From NCBI GenBank assembly GCA_964343605.1, contig CAYFKJ010000006.1, forward strand, positions 432,216 through 496,215: a stretch of DNA of 64,000 bases, read 5' to 3'. Below the pieces are notes generated by a model that worked only from the letters and a program-made list of their open reading frames with translations, ran no database searches and was not told where the DNA came from. A program made the translations under genes and the position numbers. The DNA comes from CAYFKJ01 sp964343605. Lineage in GTDB: Bacteria > Pseudomonadota > Alphaproteobacteria > UBA2966. Shown here in pieces: positions 46,054-53,926 of this stretch (positions are counted from its first letter, which is position 1; every line of letters begins with the position of its first letter).

Positions 46054-47414
46054 GCTGCCGCCTCCTCCGATTCCTCTGGTCGCTCGGTCTCTCGAAGCTC
46101 CGCGACGAGGCTATGGAGGCCCTCGACGCGGAGCCTGAGATCGACGCCCTCTGTCCCGACCTCGAGCCGCTCGACCAGCAGCCGCAGGATGCGCGCCTGC
46201 TCGGCGGGGAAGAGTTCCTCCCAGATGGCGTCGAGTTGCTGCAGGCTTCGAACCGCCTCCTCGTGGTCCAGAGGCTGGTCGGCATCTGACATCCGAGCCG
46301 TGCGTATCGTCCTCGCGACCATCTCGGGCGTTCGCAGGAGGGCACGGACCTGGGAGACCACCGCGTCCTCGATCTCGCCGGCCGGCACGCTGCGGACGGA
46401 GCAGGTGTCGCTGCCGTTCTTGGTCGCGTGGAGACAGACGTAGTAGCGGTACTGCTTGCCCTTCTTTCGCGTGTGGCTGGGCGTCATGGCGCACCCGTGC
46501 TCGGCGCAGCGGATCAGGCCCTTGAGCGGCGCCGGCGTGGCGGCGCGCGTGCGGTTGGCCCGGGTGCGCGCGTTCTCGGACAGGATCGCGTGCACCTTGT
46601 CCCAGAGATCCCGCGGCACGATCGCGTCGTGCTCGCCCGGATGGGAAACGCCCTTGTGCACCGCCTCGCCGAGGTAGACCCGGTTGTTGAGGAGCCGGTA
46701 GAGATAGCCCTTGTCGAGCGGTCGACCCTGGCGTTCCCTGCCGGCCTGCGTGGTCCACGACTTGGTCCGATGGCCCTCCGCGTCGAGCTCCTTCACCAGC
46801 TTGGTGGCCGAGCCGATCTTGGTGAAACGCTCGAAGATGTGGCGGACCAGGGCGGCCTCGGTCTCGTTGACGACGAGCTTGCGGTTGCGCACGTCGTAGC
46901 CGAGGGGCGGGTTGCCGCCCATCCACATGCCCTTTTTGCGGCTGGCAGCGAACTTGTCGCGGATGCGCTCGCCGATCACCTCGCGCTCGAACTGCGCGAA
47001 GGAGAGCAGGATGTTGAGGGTGAGGCGTCCCATCGAGGTCGTGGTGTTGAACTGCTGGGTGATGGAGACGAACGACACGCCGTTCCGCTCGAACGCGTCC
47101 ACCAGCTTGGCGAAGTCCATGAGAGATCGGGTGAGCCGGTCGACCTTGTAGACCACGACCACGTCGATTCGGCCCGCCTCGACGTCGGCGAGGAGTTGCT
47201 GGAGCGCCGGGCGTTCGAGCGTGCCGCCGGAGATCCCGCCGTCGTCGTAATGGTGCGGCACCGGCACCCAGCCCTCGTGGCGCTGGCTGGCGACGTAGGC
47301 CTCGCAGGCCTCGCGCTGGGCGTGGAGGCTGTTGAACTCCTGCTCGAGGCCTTCCTCGCTGGATTTCCGGGTGTAGATGGCGCAGCGCACCTTGCGGGTC
47401 GGGGCCTTCGTCAT
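46050..47414 (-). CDS. Large serine recombinase (phage/element integrase)
   Basis: This 454-residue recombinase begins with the resolvase domain: CAIYTRKSSEEGLEQEFNS with the nucleophile serine at about S18, then YKVDRLTRSLMDF and FEREVIGERIRDKFAASR. The recombinase domain follows, then a zinc ribbon with cysteines in LIRCAEHGCAM and YYVCLHATKNGSDTC, and a C-terminal coiled coil. It catalyses integration and excision. The start at 47414 overlaps the DUF2924 stop as ATGA; the open frame extends well upstream in DUF2924 sequence but is out of context there. It marks the surrounding region as a mobile element or prophage. Confidence 0.93.
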   Translation of the reverse strand: MTKAPTRKVRCAIYTRKSSEEGLEQEFNSLHAQREACEAYVASQRHEGWVPVPHHYDDGGISGGTLERPALQQLLADVEAGRIDVVVVYKVDRLTRSLMDFAKLVDAFERNGVSFVSITQQFNTTTSMGRLTLNILLSFAQFEREVIGERIRDKFAASRKKGMWMGGNPPLGYDVRNRKLVVNETEAALVRHIFERFTKIGSATKLVKELDAEGHRTKSWTTQAGRERQGRPLDKGYLYRLLNNRVYLGEAVHKGVSHPGEHDAIVPRDLWDKVHAILSENARTRANRTRAATPAPLKGLIRCAEHGCAMTPSHTRKKGKQYRYYVCLHATKNGSDTCSVRSVPAGEIEDAVVSQVRALLRTPEMVARTIRTARMSDADQPLDHEEAVRSLQQLDAIWEELFPAEQARILRLLVERLEVGTEGVDLRLRVEGLHSLVAELRETERPEESEEAAA

Positions 47415-47854
47415 CGGACGCTCCCGTGCTTCCGCAAGCCGAAGAACAGCGGCCCGTTCCAGCGCGTGCCGGTGATGGCGCGGGCGACCGCCGAGAGCGA
47501 CTTGTATTTTCGGCCCTGGTGCTCGAAGCCGTCGGTCAGCACCGTGACGTGGTGCTCGACCCCCTGCCACTCCCGGATCAGCCGGGTGCCGGCGACCGGG
47601 CGGTCGTTCGACACGCCGTTGCGGCGCTTGCCGTTGGGCGCCTTGCCCGCGATTCGGGCGTCGAGCTCCTCGCGCGCCTCCCGCGGCAACCCGCCGTAGG
47701 TCAGTTCCTGGATTCGGTAGGCGAGCGCCTTGATGAGGAAGCCCCGGCGGTAGCCCGGCGGCTCGGCGCCGAAGTACTCGCGCCAACGGTCCTTCAGTTG
47801 GCCGTGGTCGAGGCCGTGAAGCTCCGCGATCTGCTTGAGAATCGGTGTGGTCAT
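47411..47854 (-). CDS. DUF2924 domain-containing protein
   Basis: This 147-residue protein (MTTPILKQIAELHGLDH, LKDRWREYFGAEPPGYRR, AGTRLIREWQGVEHHVTVL, YKSLSAVARAITGTRWNGPLFFG) matches DUF2924, which is typically encoded directly before serine recombinases in alphaproteobacteria. An AGAAGGA ribosome site precedes the ATG at 47854. The role is unknown; its constant pairing suggests a recombination cofactor. Both ends overlap their neighbours as ATGA. Confidence 0.85.
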   Translation of the reverse strand: MTTPILKQIAELHGLDHGQLKDRWREYFGAEPPGYRRGFLIKALAYRIQELTYGGLPREAREELDARIAGKAPNGKRRNGVSNDRPVAGTRLIREWQGVEHHVTVLTDGFEHQGRKYKSLSAVARAITGTRWNGPLFFGLRKHGSVR

Positions 47855-48036
47855 CGTCCTTCTCTGTCGTGCTTGGGTTCGTGACCACACACGCTTCGTT
47901 CGGTCGGGAAGTCCAGCGGAACTTCTCTCAAGCCATTGGATTTGTTCGATTTTCTCTTGGATTGTCGGGCCCGGAACCGGAGCAGACCGGCGGCCAGGAT
48001 TTCCGCCACCTCGTCGAGACGCTCGGCCGCGCTCAT
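47851..48036 (-). CDS. Small protein at the head of the recombinase operon
   Basis: This is a 61-residue protein if translation starts at 48036 (MSAAERLDEVAEILAAGLLR). The first half is a predicted helix and the second half is basic and unstructured. Similar short proteins sit before DUF2924 genes in other alphaproteobacteria, as I recall. The frame is open to 48105, so the start is not certain. Its stop overlaps the DUF2924 ATG (ATGA). Confidence 0.65.
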   Translation of the reverse strand: MSAAERLDEVAEILAAGLLRFRARQSKRKSNKSNGLREVPLDFPTERSVCGHEPKHDREGR

Positions 48037-48156
48037 GCGCGCCGGGTCGAGCGCATTGGGACTCGACTCCCCCCGCCGATTATGAGAACATTCACAGAAC
48101 ATCACTTGGGGGCATCCCCTCCCGCAACCTTTTCCGAACCCGTGGTTCGAAGGGTA

Positions 48157-48207
48157 TTGACTCGCCAGATGGGATGAGGATAGGATGGTTCTACCGTTTA
48201 TGCAAAC
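48157..48207 (+). promoter_or_regulatory. Promoter and likely operator of the XRE repressor gene
   Basis: TTGACT (48157-48162) and TAGGAT (48181-48186) are spaced by 18 bases. The imperfect palindrome GTTTATGCAAAC (48196-48207) lies where transcription would start. Related motifs occur downstream of the XRE-ImmA pair at 49376 and 49464. This fits autoregulation by the XRE protein. Confidence 0.5.
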
Positions 48208-48247
48208 GCGCGAATTAAAGAACGATCGCGCTTACCGAGGAAGGACC

Positions 48248-48523
48248 ATGGGGTTCGGAAGCTACTTGAGGGAAAAGCGGGAGGAGCGGGATCTCACCCT
48301 GGCCCAGCTGGCCGAGAAGCTCGGCATCTCGGTCGCCTACCTCTCGCGCATCGAGCGGGACCGGGAGAACGCCCCCAAGGACGACCTGATCCAGAAGATC
48401 TGCAAGGCGCTCGGGATCAATTGCGACGAGGCCTACGCCGAGGCGCGGCGCCTGCCGCCGGACCTCCGCAACCACGCCTACGAGGTGATCGCCGTCTACC
48501 GCAAATCCCAGAAGAAGGATTGA
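48248..48523 (+). CDS. XRE-family helix-turn-helix regulator
   Basis: This 91-residue protein (MGFGSYLREKREERDLTLAQ, then AEKLGISVAYLSRIERDRENAP) is a single HTH_XRE domain with a short C-terminal helix. A GAGGAAGGA ribosome site precedes the ATG at 48248, so the upstream ATG at 48185 is not used. It is divergent from the recombinase operon and lies 7 bp from an ImmA-type protease gene, which is the layout of a phage or ICE repressor cleaved or removed by an ImmA partner. Confidence 0.9.
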   Translation: MGFGSYLREKREERDLTLAQLAEKLGISVAYLSRIERDRENAPKDDLIQKICKALGINCDEAYAEARRLPPDLRNHAYEVIAVYRKSQKKD

Positions 48524-48530
48524 CCGAAGG

Positions 48531-49349
48531 ATGACAAGGACGCTTCGCCTCTCGTATCGCCATTCCCAGACCACGGCCAAGCCGCACTACGTCGGCGCCC
48601 GCGACGTCGCCGAGGTCGCCCGCTCGCTGCGCCAACAGATCGGCTACGGGAACGGCCGGCTCAAGATCGACCATCAGGAGATCGTGGAGCGCGTCCGGCG
48701 TCTCGACGTGAACGGCGTGCGGGTCGACGTCGAATGGGGCCTCGACGCGCCGGTGACCGACGACAGCGGCGTGCCGGCGTTGGGGTCCTGCGAGTACGAT
48801 CTCGAGATGCCCGAGCACGCGCTGGTCTACGTCAACATGGACGAGATCGGCGGACGCGAGTACCTGGAGCGGAGCACGGCACTGCACGAACTGGGCCACG
48901 GCATCTTCGATGCGCCGGCGTGGATCGTCGCCAACCGCCAGGGCCGGCTCGATTTCGGCCCCGATTCGCGCCGCGGCACACGGGTGTTCCGCATCGTCAC
49001 GCCGGGCGAGGAGCACCTCCGGAACAGCCGCACCGCCGACGGTCCCATGGACTGGCAGGAGTTCCGCGCCAACGAGTTCATGGGCTCGTTCCTCGCCCCC
49101 GAGGACCTGCTGCGCCGGGGGCTCTTCCGTCTGTGCAAGCGCCTCTGGGTTCCCCTCGTCGAGGAGGAGCAGGCGCAGCAGGGACTGCCGGGTCTCGGCG
49201 GCGGATCGATGAAGGCGGACTTCACGGGCGCGAACGCCCAAAAGCTCGAGCCGGCCATCTACGAGCTCGCCGAGGAGTTCGGACTCTCGCCCTCCTTCAT
49301 CCAGGTGCGGCTCAGGAAGTACGGGCTGGTCCGGGGGCTGCCGGCGTAG
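48531..49349 (+). CDS. ImmA/IrrE family metallopeptidase
   Basis: This 272-residue protein has the HELGH zinc-protease motif at 119-123 and the family context FRANEFMGSFLAPEDLLRR, where the glutamate in ANEF is the third zinc ligand of many ImmA/IrrE peptidases. The C-terminal part (LAEEFGLSPSFIQVRLRKYG) resembles the HTH-like end of these proteins. ImmA of ICEBs1 cleaves its repressor; IrrE of Deinococcus cleaves DdrO. By position, the substrate is probably the adjacent XRE protein. Two terminators follow it. Confidence 0.85.
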   Translation: MTRTLRLSYRHSQTTAKPHYVGARDVAEVARSLRQQIGYGNGRLKIDHQEIVERVRRLDVNGVRVDVEWGLDAPVTDDSGVPALGSCEYDLEMPEHALVYVNMDEIGGREYLERSTALHELGHGIFDAPAWIVANRQGRLDFGPDSRRGTRVFRIVTPGEEHLRNSRTADGPMDWQEFRANEFMGSFLAPEDLLRRGLFRLCKRLWVPLVEEEQAQQGLPGLGGGSMKADFTGANAQKLEPAIYELAEEFGLSPSFIQVRLRKYGLVRGLPA

Positions 49350-49359
49350 CCCTTTTTTT
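49335..49359 (+). terminator. Intrinsic terminator overlapping the end of the ImmA gene
   Basis: GGGCT and AGCCC pair around an 8-base loop that includes the last ImmA codons, followed by seven T residues. The stem is short, and the T tract is clear. Confidence 0.65.
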
Positions 49360-49375
49360 GCGGAGAATTTCCACA

Positions 49376-49387
49376 GTTTGCGCGAAT
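49376..49387. promoter_or_regulatory. GTTTGCGCGAAT operator-like site
   Basis: CAGTTTGCGCGAATAGTTAAT resembles the site before the XRE gene (CAAACGCGCGAATTAAAG), sharing GCGCGAAT and a nearby TTAA. It lies between the two terminators and ahead of the rightward operon. Confidence 0.35.
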
Positions 49388-49421
49388 AGTTAATAGACCC
49401 AGGAACAGGAGACAAGAGACC

Positions 49422-49446
49422 GGGGAGCCCTCGCTCCCCTTTCTTC
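49422..49446 (+). terminator. Second hairpin terminator after the repressor-protease pair
   Basis: GGGGAGC and GCTCCCC form a 7-bp stem with a CCTC loop, followed by TTTCTT. It isolates the repressor transcript from the next operon. Confidence 0.7.
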
Positions 49447-49463
49447 GGGCAACGAATTCAACA

Positions 49464-49475
49464 GTTTATGTAAAT
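49464..49475. promoter_or_regulatory. GTTTATGTAAAT operator-like site before the replication operon
   Basis: This differs from the GTTTATGCAAAC site at the XRE promoter at two positions and lies 155 bp before the first gene of the rightward operon. It is a candidate repressor binding site for the lytic or replication genes. Confidence 0.4.
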
Positions 49476-49629
49476 TGGTGAAAACATCATGCCGGGATCT
49501 GGCGCGAATACCACACCCGCCCTAGCGGGGAATAACGCCACCGCCTTCGCTCCTCGGGCGGCGTCCGTCCCGGCAGCCGATTTCAGGGACGACTTCGAGG
49601 GGCTCCACGCCAGACGAGGAGCATCATCC

Positions 49630-50109
49630 ATGCATAACCTCACCATCGCCTGGCTCGACGAGGCCGAGCCGCCCGAGGTGGCGGCGCTCGGCCCCGACGA
49701 GCTCCAGGCGCTCATCACCCAGACCGACGAGGCGACTGCGACGCTCAAGCGCCGCAGGGACGTCCTCGAGGCCGGCCTCGCGTTCCGCTACCTCGACCCG
49801 GCGCGCGAGCGCCTCGTCGCCGAGGGCAAGGACACGGGGACGGCCCGGCTCGACGACGGCGGATTCGAGGTCGTGGTCGAGATTCCGAAGCGCGTCGACT
49901 GGAACCAGGAAAAACTCGCCGCCGCTTATCGGGACATTCCCGCGGAGGAGCGGGACCAGTACGTCCGGGTTTCCTACGCCGTCGACGAGCGCAAGTACGT
50001 CGCCTGGCCCGAGACCCTGCAGACCTTCTTCCGCGAGGCGCGCACGGTCAAGACCGGCAAGCCGCGCTTTCGCCTGATCGCCGCGAGCGAGCGGCGGGAG
50101 GTGGCGTGA
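49630..50109 (+). CDS. Hypothetical phage early protein (159 aa)
   Basis: The ATG at 49630 has a GAGGAG site at good spacing, so the open frame from 49489 is trimmed. The product (LTIAWLDEAEPPEVAALGPDE, a helix ALITQTDEATATLKRRRDVL, then VVEIPKRVDWNQEKLAAAY) resembles small acidic proteins encoded before the Sak4-like ATPase in alphaproteobacterial phages, with a helical N-terminal half and a beta-rich C-terminal half. I do not know its function. Its stop overlaps the next ATG as TGATG. Confidence 0.75.
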   Translation: MHNLTIAWLDEAEPPEVAALGPDELQALITQTDEATATLKRRRDVLEAGLAFRYLDPARERLVAEGKDTGTARLDDGGFEVVVEIPKRVDWNQEKLAAAYRDIPAEERDQYVRVSYAVDERKYVAWPETLQTFFREARTVKTGKPRFRLIAASERREVA

Positions 50110-50978
50110 TGGCGCTCCGCATCGTCACCGCCGACGAGCGGCTCAAGCAGCGCTCCGGTATCAAGGGCCAGATCTGGGGCCGCTACGGCATCGGCAAGAC
50201 CTCGCTCGTCCACACGCTGGTCGGCGAGTTCACCCCGCTCGTGATCGACCTCGAAGCGGGACTGCTCGCGATCCAGGACGCGCCGGTCGACGACATCTCG
50301 ATCCGCTCCTGGGAAGAGGCGCGCGACATCGCCTGCCTGATCGGCGGGCCCAACCCGGCCTTCCGGAGCGATCAGCCCTACAGCGAGGCGCACTACCGCT
50401 ATGCCGTCGATAGGTTCGGCGACGCGCAAGCCTTCGCCAAGTACGACACGGTGTTCGTCGACTCGACCTCGGTCGCCGGGCGCCTCTGCCTCAACTGGTG
50501 CAAGGGTCAGCCGCAGGCCGTCTCGGAGCGAACCGGTAAGCCGGACCTCCGCGGCGCCTACGGGTTGCTCGCCCAGGAGATCAGCCTCTGGGCCAACCAG
50601 TGGCAGCACATCCAGGACCGCAACATCTGGCTCGTGGGCGGGCTCGAGGAGCGCACCGACGATTTCAACCGCCGCTACTGGACGCCGTTGATGGACGGTT
50701 CCAAGGCGGCGAACGAGCTCCCCTACATCGTCGACGAGGTCATCACCATGGCGGAGCTGCACGCCGACGACGGCCGTCCGTACCGAGCCTTCGTCTGCGG
50801 TCCCAATCCCTGGGGCTACCCCGCCAAGGACCGTTCCGGCCGCCTCGACATGATCGAGGAGCCGCACCTGGGCCGTCTCATGCGGAAGATCCGCGGGCCC
50901 GTGAAACCGGCGTCGGAGAGGCTCGAGTTTGGCCGCCCGGCCTCCGCCGACGCCACCCCTCCCGAAACCTCAACGTAA
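50109..50978 (+). CDS. Phage ATP-binding protein, Sak4/RecA-like (AAA_24)
   Basis: This 289-residue protein has a RecA-type core: Walker A GRYGIGKTSL at 24-33, PLVIDLEAGLLAI, and Walker B-like YDTVFVDSTSVAGR with WNIWLVGGLEE-like strand DRNIWLVGGLEERTDD. Sak4 proteins are single-strand annealing or strand-exchange ATPases that act with a phage SSB. An SSB-like protein follows 14 bp downstream, supporting this. The start at 50109 overlaps the previous stop. Confidence 0.8.
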   Translation: MALRIVTADERLKQRSGIKGQIWGRYGIGKTSLVHTLVGEFTPLVIDLEAGLLAIQDAPVDDISIRSWEEARDIACLIGGPNPAFRSDQPYSEAHYRYAVDRFGDAQAFAKYDTVFVDSTSVAGRLCLNWCKGQPQAVSERTGKPDLRGAYGLLAQEISLWANQWQHIQDRNIWLVGGLEERTDDFNRRYWTPLMDGSKAANELPYIVDEVITMAELHADDGRPYRAFVCGPNPWGYPAKDRSGRLDMIEEPHLGRLMRKIRGPVKPASERLEFGRPASADATPPETST

Positions 50979-50992
50979 CGCGAGGAGCAACC

Positions 50993-51691
50993 ATGTCATA
51001 CGACAGCTTCAACGACTTCAACAACGCCCCCGAACAGGCCTTCACCGGCGAGCCGATCCCGCACGGGTCGCTGGCCAGGGTCGTCACCCGTATCCGCCCG
51101 GGCGGTCAAGGCCCCGGCGGCTGGATCACCGAGAACCCGTCCACCGGCGCCGCCTACCTCGACTGCGAGTTCACGGTCGCCGAGGGTCCCTATGCCCGGC
51201 GAAAGGTGTGGTCGCTGATCGGCCTCAAGGGCACCAAGGTCGACGAGCACGGTCAGGACAAGTGGGCCAACATGGGCCGCAGCCTGATCCGGGCCATCCT
51301 GGAATCCGCCCGCGGCATCCACCCCAAGGACGAGAGCCCGCAGGCGGTGGCGGCTAGGCGCATCGACTCCCTCGGCGACCTCGACGGGATCGAGTTCATC
51401 GCCCGCATCGGGGTCGAGAAGGACAGGGACGGGCAGTACCCCGACAAGAACAAGGTCCTCGCCGCCGTCGGTCCCGACCACCGCGACTACGCGGCGCTCA
51501 TGGGCCGCCAGCCGGTCTCGCAGCCGCCGGGCCACCCGCCGGCGGGCGCGCCCTGGCCCGGCTCGCAGCCGGCCCAGGCCTATGGCACGTCGCAACCGGC
51601 GGCCCCGCAACCGCAACCGGCGCCTCAGCCGCAGGCCGGCCAGCAGCAGCCGGCGGCCGGCGGGCCCGTCCCGGCCTGGGCCAACCGCTGA
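50993..51691 (+). CDS. SSB-like phage protein with Pro/Gln-rich tail
   Basis: This 232-residue protein has a beta-rich body (HGSLARVVTRIRPGGQGPGG, AAYLDCEFTVAEGPYARRKV) and, from about residue 178, a flexible Pro/Gln/Ala tail ending PVPAWANR. The shape is that of single-strand DNA-binding proteins, and such proteins are encoded beside Sak4 ATPases. It lacks the classic acidic DDDIPF tail. An AGGAGC site precedes the ATG. The tail is repetitive but coding. Confidence 0.7.
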   Translation: MSYDSFNDFNNAPEQAFTGEPIPHGSLARVVTRIRPGGQGPGGWITENPSTGAAYLDCEFTVAEGPYARRKVWSLIGLKGTKVDEHGQDKWANMGRSLIRAILESARGIHPKDESPQAVAARRIDSLGDLDGIEFIARIGVEKDRDGQYPDKNKVLAAVGPDHRDYAALMGRQPVSQPPGHPPAGAPWPGSQPAQAYGTSQPAAPQPQPAPQPQAGQQQPAAGGPVPAWANR

Positions 51692-51706
51692 GCCGGGGCG
51701 GAGCCC

Positions 51707-53377
51707 ATGATCCTGAGACCGAGACAGGAAGTCTTCGTCGAGCGGTGTCTCGCCGCGCTTCACGGGCGCGGCAACACCCTCGGCGTGGCGCCCACCGGGA
51801 GCGGCAAGACGCTGATGCTCTCGGCCGTGGCGGGACGGCTCATCGCCGGCACCGACGCCAAGGCGCTCGTGCTCGCCCACCGCGACGAGCTCACGGCCCA
51901 GAACCGGGACAAGTTCGCCCGCATCAACCCGACTCTGGATTCCTCCGTGGTGAACGCGAGTGGGAAGGACTGGGCCGGGCGGGCGGTGTTCGCCATGGTC
52001 CAGACGCTGTCGCGGCAGGCGAACCTCGCCGCCATGCCGGCGCTCGACGTGATGGTGGTGGATGAGGCGCACCACGCGGTCGCCGCGAGCTACCGCCGCG
52101 TCATCGACCGGGCGCGCGAGCGAAACCCCGACCTCAAGCTGCTCGGTGTCACGGCGACCCCGAGCCGGGGCGACGGCAAGGGCCTGCGCGAGGTCTTCGA
52201 CAATTGCGCCGACCAGATCCGGCTCGGCGAGCTCGTCGCCTCGGGCCACCTAGTGCCGCCGCGCACCTTCGTCGTCGACGTCGGGGTCCGGGAGGACCTC
52301 TCGCGGGTCCGCCGCACCGTCGACGACTTCGACATGGGCGAGGTCGCGCAGGTGATGGACCGCGCGCCCGTGACCGAGCAGGTCGTCCGGCACTGGAAGG
52401 AGAAGGCGGGCGAGCGGCGCACCATCGTGTTCTGCTCGACGGTCGCCCATGCCGAGCACGTATCGGAGGCGTTCCGCGCGCAGGGCGTCGCCGCCGAGAC
52501 GGTGACCGGCGAGACGCCGGCCGGCGCGCGCGCCCACATCCTCGCCCGACTCGATTCCGGCGAGACGCAGGTCCTGGTCAACGTCGCCGTGGCGACCGAG
52601 GGGTTCGACTGCCAGCCGGTCTCCTGCGTGTTGCTGCTGCGGCCGTGCTCCCACAAGAGCACGATGATCCAGATGATCGGCCGGGGCCTGAGACCGGTCG
52701 ATCCCGAGCTCTACCCCGGCGTCGTCAAGACCGACTGCCTGGTCCTCGACTTCGGCACCTCGGTCCTCACCCACGGCTCGCTCGAACAGGACGTCGATCT
52801 CGACGACCGGCTCCGCGAGGAAGAGGGCGAAGCCCCGACAAAGACCTGCCCCGAGTGCACGGCCGAGGTCCATCTGTCGGTCCGCGAATGTCCTTTCTGC
52901 GGCCACGTGTTCGAGCGCGAGGGCAAACCGGAGCTCGAGAGCTTCGCGATGACCGAGATCGAGCTGCTCGACCGTTCGCCGTTCCGCTGGGTCGACTTGT
53001 TCGGCGACGACGGCGCGCTTCTGGCGGCGGGCTTCGACGCCTGGGCCGGTGCGTTTTTGTGGGGCGGGCTCTGGCACGCCGTGGGCGGCGGCCGCGACCT
53101 GCCGTTTCGGCGTCTCGCCATCGGCGACCGCGCCATGGCGATCGCCTCCGCCGACGACTGGCTCAATGCGAACGAGACCACGGACGCCGCGTCCAAGGCG
53201 AAGCGGTGGCTGCGCGAGCCGGCGACGGCGAAGCAGCTCGCCCATCTCGGCAAGGCGGCCGCCCAAGACTTCGGCCTCACCCGCTACCGGGCGTCGTGTC
53301 TGCTCACCTTCCGATGGAACCGCGCGGCCATCCGGCGGGCCGTGTTCGACGCCTTGGAAGGGAGGGCGGCGGCATGA
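51707..53377 (+). CDS. Superfamily 2 DEAD/DEAH helicase with zinc-binding module
   Basis: This 556-residue helicase has Walker A GVAPTGSGKTLML at 26-38, DEAH in VVDEAHHAV, motif III-like GVTATPSRGDG, and motif VI in QMIGRGLRP. After the helicase core, four cysteines form a zinc-ribbon-like module (CPECTAEVHLSVRECPFCG, near residues 383-401). The C-terminal 100 residues include the LREPATAKQLAHLGKAA segment that I do not recognise. It is the helicase of the phage replication-recombination operon. Confidence 0.88.
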   Translation: MILRPRQEVFVERCLAALHGRGNTLGVAPTGSGKTLMLSAVAGRLIAGTDAKALVLAHRDELTAQNRDKFARINPTLDSSVVNASGKDWAGRAVFAMVQTLSRQANLAAMPALDVMVVDEAHHAVAASYRRVIDRARERNPDLKLLGVTATPSRGDGKGLREVFDNCADQIRLGELVASGHLVPPRTFVVDVGVREDLSRVRRTVDDFDMGEVAQVMDRAPVTEQVVRHWKEKAGERRTIVFCSTVAHAEHVSEAFRAQGVAAETVTGETPAGARAHILARLDSGETQVLVNVAVATEGFDCQPVSCVLLLRPCSHKSTMIQMIGRGLRPVDPELYPGVVKTDCLVLDFGTSVLTHGSLEQDVDLDDRLREEEGEAPTKTCPECTAEVHLSVRECPFCGHVFEREGKPELESFAMTEIELLDRSPFRWVDLFGDDGALLAAGFDAWAGAFLWGGLWHAVGGGRDLPFRRLAIGDRAMAIASADDWLNANETTDAASKAKRWLREPATAKQLAHLGKAAAQDFGLTRYRASCLLTFRWNRAAIRRAVFDALEGRAAA

Positions 53378-53709
53378 ACGGCATGGCTTTCGTGCGCGGT
53401 GAGGTGTCGATGTGGCGCGCGGTGATCCACGTGGCCCTGCTCGACGCCGTCGGTCTCGGCCCCTCGGCGCCGAGCGAGACGGAACGGCGGCGCGTCCGCG
53501 ACGAGGCCCGTGACTGGTTTCGGCGCGCCGGCCGCGATTTCCGCATCGTCTGCGATCTCGCGCTGCTGGAACCGGAGCTCGTCCAGGAGCACGCACTCCG
53601 CCTGATCGAGAACGAGGGTGCGGCCCTCCAGCAGATGCCGGCGCGCCGCCGGCGCATGGAGCGGCGGGCGGTTCTCGCCTCCGGGATCGGCGAGGCCGCC
53701 CATGGCTGA
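53374..53709 (+). CDS. Hypothetical phage protein (111 aa)
   Basis: This 111-residue protein begins MNGMAFVRGEVSMWRAVIHV and contains ARDWFRRAGRDFRIVCDLAL, a pattern seen in small phage proteins with a DNA-contacting helix. Its ATG overlaps the helicase stop as ATGA. The ORF is also open in a longer upstream frame that overlaps the helicase, which I reject. No function is known to me. Confidence 0.65.
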   Translation: MNGMAFVRGEVSMWRAVIHVALLDAVGLGPSAPSETERRRVRDEARDWFRRAGRDFRIVCDLALLEPELVQEHALRLIENEGAALQQMPARRRRMERRAVLASGIGEAAHG

Positions 53710-53926
53710 CGAGCTCCTCGGGATGGCCGGCGAGGCGGTGGGCCGGGTGCTGGAGGGCAAGGACATCACGCGCCCGATCCACACCCTCACCTTCGCCGAG
53801 TTGATGGAGATCGCGGACGCGGTGCTCAAGGCCTGGCAGCGGTCCATGGGCTGCACTGACGAGGTCGACATCCCGTTCGATCCCCGGGTCACGCCCGGGG
53901 CGGGCTCTCCAGTAGCGGACCGGTGA
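53702..53926 (+). CDS. Hypothetical phage protein (74 aa)
   Basis: This 74-residue helical protein (MADELLGMAGEAVGRVLEG, LTFAELMEIADAVLKAW) overlaps the previous gene by 8 bp and ends on the base shared with the next ATG. I do not recognise it. Tight packing on both sides supports it being real. Confidence 0.6.
   Translation: MADELLGMAGEAVGRVLEGKDITRPIHTLTFAELMEIADAVLKAWQRSMGCTDEVDIPFDPRVTPGAGSPVADR

Noticed and set aside
52204..53709. Long plus-strand frame overlapping the helicase in another frame
   Set aside because: Only its last 112 codons (from 53374) look like an independent gene; the part before that is arginine-rich shadow sequence.
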